Source: Bacteroidales bacterium (GTDB lineage Bacteria > Bacteroidota > Bacteroidia > Bacteroidales > UBA10428). From it: a stretch of 7,425 nt of DNA. The DNA lies in assembly GCA_016935595.1 (NCBI GenBank), contig JAFGQQ010000354.1, positions 1 to 7,425 on the forward strand, written 5' to 3'. How positions within the stretch are numbered: position 1 is the stretch's first letter; each line of letters starts with the position of its first letter. Shown in pieces: positions 1-6,057 of the stretch. A program made the position numbers and the translations under genes. Under the pieces are notes generated by a model that saw nothing but the letters and a program-made list of their open reading frames with translations, had not been told where the DNA came from and ran no database searches.

Positions 1-23
1 ATTATTAAAAAACACACACGACA

Positions 24-40
24 ATGATTATTTTAATCAT
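24..40. repeat. Short AT-rich perfect palindrome
   Basis: ATGATTA at 24-30 and TAATCAT at 34-40 are perfect reverse complements around a three-base TTT centre. The stem is entirely A/T apart from one G-C pair and no T-run follows, so it is a poor terminator. It could be the tail of an upstream gene's 3' region, an operator-like site for the small membrane gene at 80, or chance in AT-rich DNA. Nothing else recognisable is seen in 1-79. Confidence 0.25.
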
Positions 41-79
41 GCGGTTCCATCTGACAATTGAGAATTAAAATATAAACAG

Positions 80-400
80 ATGAAAAAGAATCCTTTTATT
101 GCAGGTTTAATATCATTGATTGTTCCTGGCTTGGGGCACATTTATAGTGGAGAAACCAATAAAGGTGCTATAATTTTAATTGGTGCAATAATTATAGCTA
201 ATTTGAATGTCATTATTTTACCTCTTCTTTTGATAGCTAATCCTGAATTATCATTAATACGGAATAATGTTACAAATATATGGGCATACTGGATACCAAG
301 GGTAGTTCATGATATAGTCTCGTTATGGAGCATAATATTTTGGATATGGGTAATATTTGATGCATTTTATATAACACGAAAAATTAAGAGGTGTAATTGA
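80..400 (+). CDS. Small TM2-like multi-pass membrane protein, function unknown
   Basis: This 106-residue protein is very hydrophobic. It opens with a short basic N-terminus (MKKN) and then the sequence FIAGLISLIVPGLGHIYSGE. The P16-G17-L18-G19-H20-I21-Y22-S23-G24 core matches the 'PGLGQxYxG' hairpin typical of TM2-domain and related small bacterial membrane proteins. Likely membrane segments are about residues 6-22, 29-53 and 77-98; the last ends in a WVIFDAFY motif, where an acidic D-A pair is also common in this group, followed by a basic tail (TRKIKR). The protein probably sits in the inner membrane; no enzymatic motif is visible. The gene ends 51 bp from the convergent stop of the kinase gene. 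The ATG follows an A-rich stretch, as expected for Bacteroidota, and no upstream in-frame start is better. The family's cellular role is not established, so no function is assigned. Confidence 0.7.
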   Translation: MKKNPFIAGLISLIVPGLGHIYSGETNKGAIILIGAIIIANLNVIILPLLLIANPELSLIRNNVTNIWAYWIPRVVHDIVSLWSIIFWIWVIFDAFYITRKIKRCN

Positions 401-451
401 TAATAACAAATAAATCAAAATATTCATATATATACTCGTCAAATTATCTAT

Positions 452-1552
452 TTATCTAATATTATTGATTATAACAATAAAATCTGTGCCTCCTTTTTCA
501 TTTATCTTAAAAGTAATTTCAAAACCATGAGAATCGAGAATTTTTTTACAAATATGCAATCCAATACCTGTGCCTTTTTCTCCTTCTGTGCCTTTAACCG
601 ATTTATTTATTGTGTTTTTAAATAGTTCTTCAGGTGTAATGTCATACAGCCCTGTACCACTATCCGATATAATAATTTTATGTGAATTATCAATTGATTC
701 GGTAAAAACTTTTATATTTCCATTACGTGGAGTGTATTTTATGGCATTATTGATTAAATTATTCATTACCTGGGTAAAACAGGTGGTATCCACAAATAAT
801 TCGAGGTTTTCGTCAAAATCAGTATTAAATTCGATTTCTTTTTTTTCTATATCGGTTTTGTAAATCGTTAGTACATTTGAAATAATTTCGGAAAGTTTAA
901 TTTTTTCTTTATTCAATACTAATTCTTTTGAACCAAGGCTCGACCAGCTTAACATTTTATTAAAATAATTTACAATAAAATGTGAGGAATCAATAATAAA
1001 TTTAAGGCTTTCCTTTTGGTCGGCATTAAGCTTGGAAGTAAGTTCGGGATCACTGTATAATAATTTGGCTAAACCTGTTATGGCTGTAAAAGGAGTTCTG
1101 ACATCATGAGAGATAATGCGAATAAACTCTTCTTTTGCCAACAACATTTCTTTTAGTTTATCTTCCTGCTGTTTTATTTTTAAGGCAGATTTTACACGGG
1201 CAAGCAATTCAATTTCATCAATTGGTTTTTTAATATATTCAATTGCTCCTATTGATAAAGCTTTTTCCAGGTTTCCAGAGTCAGTTCGTGCAGTAACCAT
1301 CACTACCGGAATATTACTGGTCTCTTCATTATTGACAATTTTTTCCAGAACCTCTAAACCGTCCATTTCAGGCATCATAATATCGAGTAATATCATATCT
1401 GGTTTATTGGATTTTAAATAATCCAAACATTCAAATCCATCTTTTGCTGTTGAAACATCATATCCTTCAGCTTTTAAAAAACTTTCAAGGAAGAAAATAT
1501 TTGAAGGGGAATCATCAACTATTAAAATTTTTGACTTTTGATCTGTATCCAT
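452..1552 (-). CDS. Receiver-histidine kinase protein (REC-HisKA-HATPase_c), soluble
   Basis: This is a 366-residue two-component signalling protein. Residues 7-125 are a receiver domain: acidic pair D13/D14, phospho-acceptor D57 in LLDIMMP, T87 and K109 (KKP). Residues about 127-137 look like a helical linker. The dimerisation/phosphotransfer domain follows with the H-box SHDVRTP (H149), and then the ATP-binding domain: N-box NNLINNAIKYT (264-274), G1 box DSGTG (D297, G299, G301) and G2 box GTGIG (327-331). There is no signal peptide or membrane segment, so it is cytoplasmic. Its input probably comes from a separate kinase that phosphorylates D57, or from protein contacts. All catalytic residues are present. 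REC-first kinases are common in Bacteroidota and often work in multi-step phosphorelays. No cognate regulator is adjacent, so target and stimulus are unknown. It is divergent from the leader/ilv transcription unit across a 355-bp spacer. Confidence 0.9.
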   Translation of the reverse strand: MDTDQKSKILIVDDSPSNIFFLESFLKAEGYDVSTAKDGFECLDYLKSNKPDMILLDIMMPEMDGLEVLEKIVNNEETSNIPVVMVTARTDSGNLEKALSIGAIEYIKKPIDEIELLARVKSALKIKQQEDKLKEMLLAKEEFIRIISHDVRTPFTAITGLAKLLYSDPELTSKLNADQKESLKFIIDSSHFIVNYFNKMLSWSSLGSKELVLNKEKIKLSEIISNVLTIYKTDIEKKEIEFNTDFDENLELFVDTTCFTQVMNNLINNAIKYTPRNGNIKVFTESIDNSHKIIISDSGTGLYDITPEELFKNTINKSVKGTEGEKGTGIGLHICKKILDSHGFEITFKINEKGGTDFIVIINNIR

Positions 1553-1561
1553 ATATTATTC

Positions 1562-1597
1562 AAATTTGTCAATTCTCATAAATTTATAAAATTTGTC
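1562..1597. repeat. Direct repeat AAATTTGTC upstream of the kinase gene
   Basis: AAATTTGTC occurs at 1562-1570 and again at 1589-1597, 27 bp apart, in the first 45 bp upstream of the kinase start codon. Read on the minus strand, the copies are GACAAATTT. They could be tandem regulator sites in the kinase promoter, but the region is very AT-rich and chance is plausible. No convincing TAnnTTTG -7 element was found on the minus strand here. Confidence 0.3.
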
Positions 1598-1646
1598 TTG
1601 ATTTTATGTAATAACTTTTAGATAATATGTTTTTTAATACATTTAC

Positions 1647-1700
1647 ATATTACTATTTTTTAAATAATTATTTTGATGTAAAATAAATATTACTATTTTT
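1647..1700. repeat. 14-bp direct repeat overlapping the leader promoter
   Basis: ATATTACTATTTTT is present twice, at 1647-1660 and 1687-1700, exactly 40 bp apart. The second copy forms most of the -7 element of the proposed leader promoter. The first is followed by T instead of G and so lacks the terminal G of TAnnTTTG. It may be a duplicated or decayed promoter, or a pair of regulator sites. Confidence 0.45.
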
Positions 1701-1701
1701 G
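1672..1701 (+). promoter_or_regulatory. Bacteroidota-type promoter for the leader/ilv transcription unit
   Basis: TTTG at 1672-1675 and TATTTTTG at 1694-1701 match the Bacteroidota housekeeping sigma consensus (-33 TTTG/TTG; -7 TAnnTTTG), with an 18-bp spacer. The -7 match is exact. The spacer is slightly short of the Bacteroides optimum but falls in the range described for flavobacteria. Transcription would begin around 1706-1710, leaving a 5' UTR of roughly 15 nt before the leader ATG at 1723. The match was made by eye; a chance TAnnTTTG in AT-rich DNA is possible, but its position just ahead of the leader ORF supports it. Confidence 0.6.
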
Positions 1702-1722
1702 TAGCCATTAATATTTAAAATT

Positions 1723-1785
1723 ATGAAATTATATACTATTCTTGTTGTGTTAGTTGTGGTTGTTGTAGTTATTATAACACAATGA
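1723..1785 (+). CDS. Branched-chain amino acid leader peptide (attenuator peptide)
   Basis: This 20-codon ORF encodes MKLYTILVVLVVVVVVIITQ and ends at TGA 1783-1785. Codons 6-18 are an unbroken run of Ile/Leu/Val. The whole peptide holds eight Val (five GTT, two GTG, one GTA), three Leu (TTA, CTT, TTA) and three Ile (ATT, ATT, ATA). All three end products of the downstream ilv genes are therefore represented. Directly after the stop lie competing RNA hairpins and a strong intrinsic terminator. The composition resembles the known ilv leader peptides of enterobacteria, such as the valine-rich leader of ilvB. Inferred role: a sensor whose translation speed reports charged tRNA-Val, -Leu and -Ile, with the peptide itself probably dispensable. 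The alternative reading is a tiny single-pass membrane protein, since the sequence is hydrophobic enough to span a membrane. The overlap of segment 2 with the stop codon argues for the leader role. Confidence 0.8.
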   Translation: MKLYTILVVLVVVVVVIITQ

Positions 1786-1829
1786 GAATGGTATAGTATT
1801 ATATTAAGGTATTGCAAAAGCCATTCTCA
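1732..1829 (+). promoter_or_regulatory. Attenuator: alternative protector (1:2) and antiterminator (2:3) RNA pairings
   Basis: Segment 1 (1732-1744, leader codons 4-8) can pair with segment 2 (1783-1795) over 13 contiguous positions, three of them G-U. Segment 2 (TGAGAATGG, 1783-1791, beginning at the leader stop codon) is also perfectly complementary over 9 bp to segment 3 (CCATTCTCA, 1821-1829). Segment 3 is the 5' half of the terminator, so 2:3 and 3:4 exclude each other. Expected logic: a ribosome stalled in the Val/Leu/Ile run (1744-1776) covers segment 1 but leaves 2 free, so 2:3 forms and transcription continues. A ribosome that reaches the stop covers segment 2, so the terminator forms. 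Without translation, 1:2 forms and again frees 3 for the terminator. The pairings are read from the sequence; the mechanism is inferred from the trp/his/ilv paradigm. Confidence 0.78.
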
Positions 1830-1848
1830 AAAAGGGGATGGCTTTTTT
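1816..1848 (+). terminator. Intrinsic terminator of the ilv attenuator
   Basis: AAAAGCCATTCTC (1816-1828) pairs with GGGGATGGCTTTT (1834-1846) in an uninterrupted 13-bp stem, including two G-U pairs, closed by an AAAAA loop (1829-1833). It is followed by TTTTTTAATTT. This is the best Rho-independent terminator in the window. It lies 30 nt beyond the leader stop and 59 nt before the next gene. Since the same-strand unit that would end here is only the 20-codon leader ORF, a regulated leader terminator is the natural explanation. Confidence 0.88.
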
Positions 1849-1853
1849 AATTT

Positions 1854-1885
1854 AATAGATAATAGTAAATATTAAATAGAATATA
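1854..1885. repeat. Left arm of an imperfect inverted repeat flanking the S23-family gene
   Basis: Positions 1874-1885 (AAATAGAATATA) are a perfect 12-bp reverse complement of 2305-2316. Extending outward, 1860-1885 matches the reverse complement of the right arm at 21 of 26 positions, and AATAGA at 1854-1859 pairs with TCTATT at 2335-2340 after a short offset. The S23-family ORF would sit in the loop. Stem-flanked S23 ORFs are typical of intervening sequences in 23S rRNA genes. The low-complexity AT composition raises the chance-match risk. Confidence 0.5.
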
Positions 1886-1907
1886 GTATAATGAAAATAG
1901 TTGTAAA

Positions 1908-2297
1908 ATGAAGGAGAATAGCAAAGATAATTTTAGGGAACAAATGTCTGAAAGACTTATGGAGTTTGCTGTCTGCATAATAAAACTTGAGTCTAAACTT
2001 CGCTATACTTATACTGGCAGGCATATTTATGGACAACTCTTTCGAGCTGGCTCTTCTTCAGGAGCTAATTATGAAGAATCTGTTGCGGCAGAATCAAAAG
2101 CTGATTTCATTCATAAAACACAAGTTGTTTTAAAAGAACTAAGAGAATCACAATATTGGCTAAGATTGATTAAAAAAGCATATTTGCTTTCTGAAGATGG
2201 ATCTGACTTACAATTTCTTTTAAGTGAAAATCTTGAATTGATTAAAATAATTAGTAAATCATTAATCACTGCTAAACAAAATAAAAATGCAAAATAA
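1908..2297 (+). CDS. Four-helix-bundle protein, S23 / 23S rRNA-intervening-sequence family
   Basis: This 129-residue, mostly helical, charged protein contains the family's hallmark region: QLFRAGSSSGANYEES (43-58), then AAESKADFIHKTQVVLKE (60-77), then LRESQYWLRLI (78-88). The family forms a four-helix bundle, known from ORFs inside 23S rRNA intervening sequences and widespread as stand-alone genes in Bacteroidota. Its molecular function is unknown and RNA or nucleic-acid association has only been suggested. Length is normal (about 115-130) and there are no membrane segments. ATG 1908 is preceded by an A-rich tract; M13 is a possible later start. The gene lies 59 nt after the attenuator terminator and 110 nt before ilvD, with no recognisable promoter of its own. 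It would thus be transcribed by read-through with the ilv genes. No link to amino acid synthesis is known, and the flanking inverted repeats suggest it arrived as an insertion. Confidence 0.88.
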   Translation: MKENSKDNFREQMSERLMEFAVCIIKLESKLRYTYTGRHIYGQLFRAGSSSGANYEESVAAESKADFIHKTQVVLKELRESQYWLRLIKKAYLLSEDGSDLQFLLSENLELIKIISKSLITAKQNKNAK

Positions 2298-2304
2298 TAT
2301 TTTT

Positions 2305-2340
2305 TATATTCTATTTTCAATTTGCTATTTTATTTCTATT
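2305..2340. repeat. Right arm of an imperfect inverted repeat flanking the S23-family gene
   Basis: TATATTCTATTT at 2305-2316 is the perfect complement of 1874-1885, and the similarity continues to 2340 with mismatches and a 3-4 nt length difference. The arm starts 8 bp after the S23-family stop codon. The remaining 2341-2407 is plain AT-rich sequence in which no promoter or terminator was recognised. Confidence 0.5.
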
Positions 2341-2407
2341 GATAATATAAGAAAAAATAAACTTAATTATCACTTAAAAAAATACAACTTATTTAGATAA
2401 ATAAAAT

Positions 2408-4240
2408 ATGAGAAATCAACTTAGAAGTCATACAACAACACAAGGACGCAGAATGGCCGGTGCCAGGAGTCTTTGGAGAGCCAACGGAATGAAAGAAGAA
2501 CATTTTGGCAAACCCGTAATTGCTATTGTAAACTCTTTTACACAATTTGTACCTGGTCATGTTCATTTACATTCGATTGGTCAACACATTAAAAAAAGTA
2601 TTGAAGATCATGGCTGGTTTGCTGCCGAATTTAATACCATAGCTATTGATGACGGTATTGCAATGGGACATGATGGAATGTTATACTCCCTTCCATCCAG
2701 GGATATTATAGCTGATAGTGTTGAATACATGTGCAATGCACATATGGTTGATGCCATGATATGTATAAGCAATTGTGATAAAATTACACCGGGAATGTTA
2801 ATGGCAGCTATGAGGTTGAATATTCCTTCGGTTTTTATTTCGGGAGGGCCTATGGAAGCAGGATTAGTAGGCGATAAACATTTTGATTTGATAGATGCCA
2901 TGGTTATGGCAGGTGATCCTAATGTTCCTGATGAATATTTAGAACAGGTCGAAAAATCGGCATGTCCGACTTGCGGATCGTGTTCAGGTATGTTCACTGC
3001 CAATTCGATGAATTGTCTGAATGAAGCAATTGGAATGGCTTTACCGGGAAATGGAACTATTGTGGCAACCCATATTAACAGAAGAAAATTATTCAATAAA
3101 GCAGCCAAAACAATAATAGATATCACAGATAAATATTATTACCAGGGAGATGATTCGATTCTTCCGCGTTCAATCGCAACTAAAGCGGCTTTTATGAATG
3201 CTATGTCATTAGACATTGCTATGGGAGGATCAACAAATACGGTTTTGCATTTATTGGCTGTTGCTCATGAAGCTGAGGTTGATTTTACCATGAAAGATAT
3301 TGATGAACTTTCGCGGTGTATTCCTGTTCTTTGTAAAGTTGCACCAAGCTCATCCTATCATGTTCAGGATGTAAACAAGGCAGGAGGAATATTATCAATT
3401 ATGGGAGAATTAAATACAGCTAAACTTCTTGATACTACTGTTGGCCGTATTGATAGTAATTCATTAGCTGATACTTTAGATAAGTATGATATTTTAAGTC
3501 CAAATGTTTGTGACGAGGCTTTAGACAATTTCAGGAGTGCTCCGGGTATTTTACCAAGAAACCTGGAACTGGGCTCACAAGATAATAAATATCGTGAATT
3601 GGATATTGATCGTGAAAAAGGTTGTATCAGAAACGTTGAACATTGCTATAGTCCTGACGGAGGTTTAGCTGTATTATTCGGAAATCTGGCGTTTAACGGA
3701 TGTATAATAAAAACTGCCGGTGTTGATGAATCGGTTTTCAAATTTAAAGGAAAAGCAAAAGTTTACGAATCGCAAGATACAGCTTGTGACGGAATTTTAA
3801 ATGATGAAGTTAAAAGAGGTGATGTAGTGGTTATTCGTTATGAGGGGCCAAAGGGAGGCCCGGGAATGCAGGAAATGCTTTACCCTACTTCATATATTAA
3901 ATCGAAGAAATTAGACAAGGTTTGTGCTTTAATTACTGATGGACGCTTTTCAGGAGGAACATCAGGTCTTTCAATTGGTCATATTTCACCTGAAGCAGCT
4001 GCTGGCGGTGCAATTGCTATTATAAAAGACGGCGACGAAATTGAAATAAATATACCGGAAAGGAAAATTAATTTAAAAATCCCTGAAAAAGAGTTGGAAG
4101 AACGGATGAAGCAAGAAAAATTAAAAGGAGATAACGCGTTTAAGCCACAGGGCCGTGACCGGAAGATTTCCGCAGCTCTCAAGGCTTACGCGAGCTTAGT
4201 CACTTCAGCCGACAAGGGAGCAGTAAGAATGATAAAATAA
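2408..4240 (+). CDS. ilvD: Dihydroxyacid dehydratase
   Basis: This enzyme dehydrates 2,3-dihydroxy-isovalerate and 2,3-dihydroxy-3-methylvalerate to the 2-keto acids, the third common step of Val/Ile synthesis (EC 4.2.1.9), in the cytoplasm. At 610 residues it matches the usual length. The first family signature [11 protein letters not shown] places cluster cysteine C123 with D124 and K125 (the lysine carbamylated in the family). A second cysteine cluster is [11 protein letters not shown] (C186, C189, C192). D81/D82 lie in [21 protein letters not shown]. The C-terminal signature is [11 protein letters not shown] (about 479-489) and [18 protein letters not shown] (about 509-526). At the position where plant-type [2Fe-2S] enzymes carry a further cysteine, this protein reads [12 protein letters not shown], as in E. 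coli IlvD, so an oxygen-sensitive [4Fe-4S] type is inferred. It is the first ilv gene of the cluster, with a 52-nt gap to ilvB. Its last ~80 coding bases (4141-4220) are unusually GC-rich. Confidence 0.97.
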   Translation: MRNQLRSHTTTQGRRMAGARSLWRANGMKEEHFGKPVIAIVNSFTQFVPGHVHLHSIGQHIKKSIEDHGWFAAEFNTIAIDDGIAMGHDGMLYSLPSRDIIADSVEYMCNAHMVDAMICISNCDKITPGMLMAAMRLNIPSVFISGGPMEAGLVGDKHFDLIDAMVMAGDPNVPDEYLEQVEKSACPTCGSCSGMFTANSMNCLNEAIGMALPGNGTIVATHINRRKLFNKAAKTIIDITDKYYYQGDDSILPRSIATKAAFMNAMSLDIAMGGSTNTVLHLLAVAHEAEVDFTMKDIDELSRCIPVLCKVAPSSSYHVQDVNKAGGILSIMGELNTAKLLDTTVGRIDSNSLADTLDKYDILSPNVCDEALDNFRSAPGILPRNLELGSQDNKYRELDIDREKGCIRNVEHCYSPDGGLAVLFGNLAFNGCIIKTAGVDESVFKFKGKAKVYESQDTACDGILNDEVKRGDVVVIRYEGPKGGPGMQEMLYPTSYIKSKKLDKVCALITDGRFSGGTSGLSIGHISPEAAAGGAIAIIKDGDEIEINIPERKINLKIPEKELEERMKQEKLKGDNAFKPQGRDRKISAALKAYASLVTSADKGAVRMIK

Positions 4241-4292
4241 TAGATACATTAAATTAATAAAGTAAAATAATGAATTAATAAATAATAAGAAA

Positions 4293-6023
4293 ATGAGTAA
4301 AATTAATAATATAAAGGAAGCTAAGAACATAACCGGATCTGAGGCTATAGTACTTTCTCTTTTAAATGAAGGTGTTGATTTAATGTTCGGTTACCCGGGT
4401 GGGGCAATTATGCCTGCATATGATGCATTGTATCAATACCAGGATAAGATTAAACACATTTTAACCCGGCATGAACAGGGGGCTATGCATGCAGCCCAGG
4501 CCTATGCCCGTATTTCAGGAAGAACAGGTGTTGTTTTTGCTACATCTGGACCTGGTGCTACAAATTTAATAACCGGTATTGCTGATGCAATGATTGATTC
4601 AACGCCTATAGTTTGCATAACAGGGCAAGTTACCAGTCCTTTATTAGGAAGCGATGCATTCCAGGAAACCGATGTGGTTGGAATTTCAATGCCTGTAACC
4701 AAATGGAATTTTCAAATTACAAAACCTGAAGAAATTCCGGGAGCTATTGCAATGGCATTTTATATAGCCAGTAGTGGCAGGCCAGGTCCTGTTTTATTAG
4801 ATATTACAAAGGATGCCCAATTTGGCAGGTTAGATTTTAAATATGAAAAATGTACAAATATAAGAGGTTATATACCTGAACCTAAAATAGACGAGGCAAA
4901 GATTGATGAAGCTGCCAAATTAATAAACCATGCAAAGAAACCTTATGTTCTCTTCGGACAAGGAGTAATTCTTGCTAAAGCCGAAGAAGAATTCAAGGAA
5001 TTTATTGAAAAGGCAGGTATACCGGCAGCATGGACAATTCTGGGCTTATCGGCGCTTCCATCCGATCATCCGTTGAATGTGGGCATGCTTGGAATGCATG
5101 GTAACTATGGGCCTAATATTAAAAATAACGAATGTGATTTATTAATTGCAGTTGGTATGCGTTTTGACGACAGGGTAACCGGAAATTTGAATGTATTTGC
5201 CAAACAGGCAAAAGTAATACATATGGATATCGATCCTTCTGAAATTAATAAAAATGTACAGACTGATGTGCCTATTCTTGGTAATTTAAAAAAAACATTA
5301 CCATTATTGACGTCTAAAATAAAAGAAAATTCTCATCAGCAATGGATAGAAGAATTTAGAAAATGCGATGAAATTGAATATAACAGGGTCATTAATAAAG
5401 CTACTCATCCAACCGAAGGAGGTATATTAATGGGCGAGGTAATAAGAATAGTATCAGAAGCAGTTAATGGAGAAGCAATTATGATAACTGATGTTGGTCA
5501 GCACCAGATGATGGCAACCAGGTATTTTAAATTTAAACATTCGAGAAGTGTGGTAACCTCAGGTGGTTTAGGTACTATGGGTTTTGGATTACCAGCTTCA
5601 GTTGGTGCCAAAATAGCTGCACCCGATCGCACAGTTGTTGCATTTATTGGAGATGGAGGATTTCAGATGACCATACAAGAGCTTGGTACTATATTACAAT
5701 CTGATGTTAGAGTTAAGATTGTATTGCTTAATAATAGTTATTTAGGAATGGTTCGCCAATGGCAGGAAATGTTTTTTGATAAACGTTATGCTCAAACTAC
5801 CTTGATAAATCCCGATTTTATTACAATTGCAAAAGGCTATGGGATAAAAGGCCGTAGGATTACTGATAGAAAAGACCTGGATGAAGCCATACATGAAATG
5901 CTTGGACATGACGGGGCATTTTTACTTGAAGTTGCAGTAGAGAAAGAAGGGAATGTATTCCCAATGGTTCCTGCAGGAGCTTCAGTTTCAGATATATTAT
6001 TGGGAGATGAGCAAAATAAATAA
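4293..6023 (+). CDS. ilvB: Acetolactate synthase, large (catalytic) subunit
   Basis: This ThDP-, Mg2+- and FAD-dependent enzyme condenses pyruvate with pyruvate (to acetolactate) or 2-ketobutyrate (to acetohydroxybutyrate), the committed step of Val/Leu/Ile synthesis (EC 2.2.1.6). The 576 residues show the three-domain plan. The N-terminal ThDP pyrimidine domain (about 14-180) has GYPGGAIMPAYDAL and the activating glutamate E61 in RHEQGAMHAA. The central FAD-associated domain (about 200-335) has the GMRFDDRVTGN motif. The C-terminal pyrophosphate domain (about 390-545) has the ThDP/Mg motif GDG (453-455) ... NN (480-481), then SYLGMVRQWQEMFF. FATSGPGATNLITGIADA is also classic for the family. 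This is an anabolic, not catabolic, synthase because a regulatory subunit gene follows 34 nt downstream. The start ATG follows AATAAGAAA and no Shine-Dalgarno is seen. All expected catalytic residues are present. Confidence 0.97.
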   Translation: MSKINNIKEAKNITGSEAIVLSLLNEGVDLMFGYPGGAIMPAYDALYQYQDKIKHILTRHEQGAMHAAQAYARISGRTGVVFATSGPGATNLITGIADAMIDSTPIVCITGQVTSPLLGSDAFQETDVVGISMPVTKWNFQITKPEEIPGAIAMAFYIASSGRPGPVLLDITKDAQFGRLDFKYEKCTNIRGYIPEPKIDEAKIDEAAKLINHAKKPYVLFGQGVILAKAEEEFKEFIEKAGIPAAWTILGLSALPSDHPLNVGMLGMHGNYGPNIKNNECDLLIAVGMRFDDRVTGNLNVFAKQAKVIHMDIDPSEINKNVQTDVPILGNLKKTLPLLTSKIKENSHQQWIEEFRKCDEIEYNRVINKATHPTEGGILMGEVIRIVSEAVNGEAIMITDVGQHQMMATRYFKFKHSRSVVTSGGLGTMGFGLPASVGAKIAAPDRTVVAFIGDGGFQMTIQELGTILQSDVRVKIVLLNNSYLGMVRQWQEMFFDKRYAQTTLINPDFITIAKGYGIKGRRITDRKDLDEAIHEMLGHDGAFLLEVAVEKEGNVFPMVPAGASVSDILLGDEQNK

Positions 6024-6057
6024 TTAATTGATTTCTAAAAAATTAAAAATAAAAAAA

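Noticed and set aside
462..480. TTATTG/CAATAA inverted repeat near the convergent gene ends, considered as a bidirectional terminator
   Set aside because: Only six A/T-rich base pairs, no T-run, and it lies inside the 3' end of the kinase coding sequence.
570..863. 97-codon open frame on the + strand within the kinase gene (and another at 1116-1421)
   Set aside because: Both are antisense to conserved kinase or receiver coding sequence and have low-complexity Ser/Phe/Ile-rich translations with no family resemblance.
1891..1911. Six-codon ORF (MKIVVK) overlapping the S23-family start codon
   Set aside because: Too short to support by itself, and with no second structure around it like that of the 1723-1785 leader; possibly translational coupling but most likely chance.
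2608..3126. 172-codon open frame antisense to ilvD
   Set aside because: It lies wholly inside the well-conserved ilvD frame, lacks recognisable domains and reads as the complement of conserved DHAD motifs; a shadow frame.
6028..6057. Upstream TTG start that would lengthen IlvN by ten residues
   Set aside because: The extra residues (MISKKLKIKK) are not family-like, while ATG 6058 has a typical A-rich upstream tract and gives the expected ACT-domain start.
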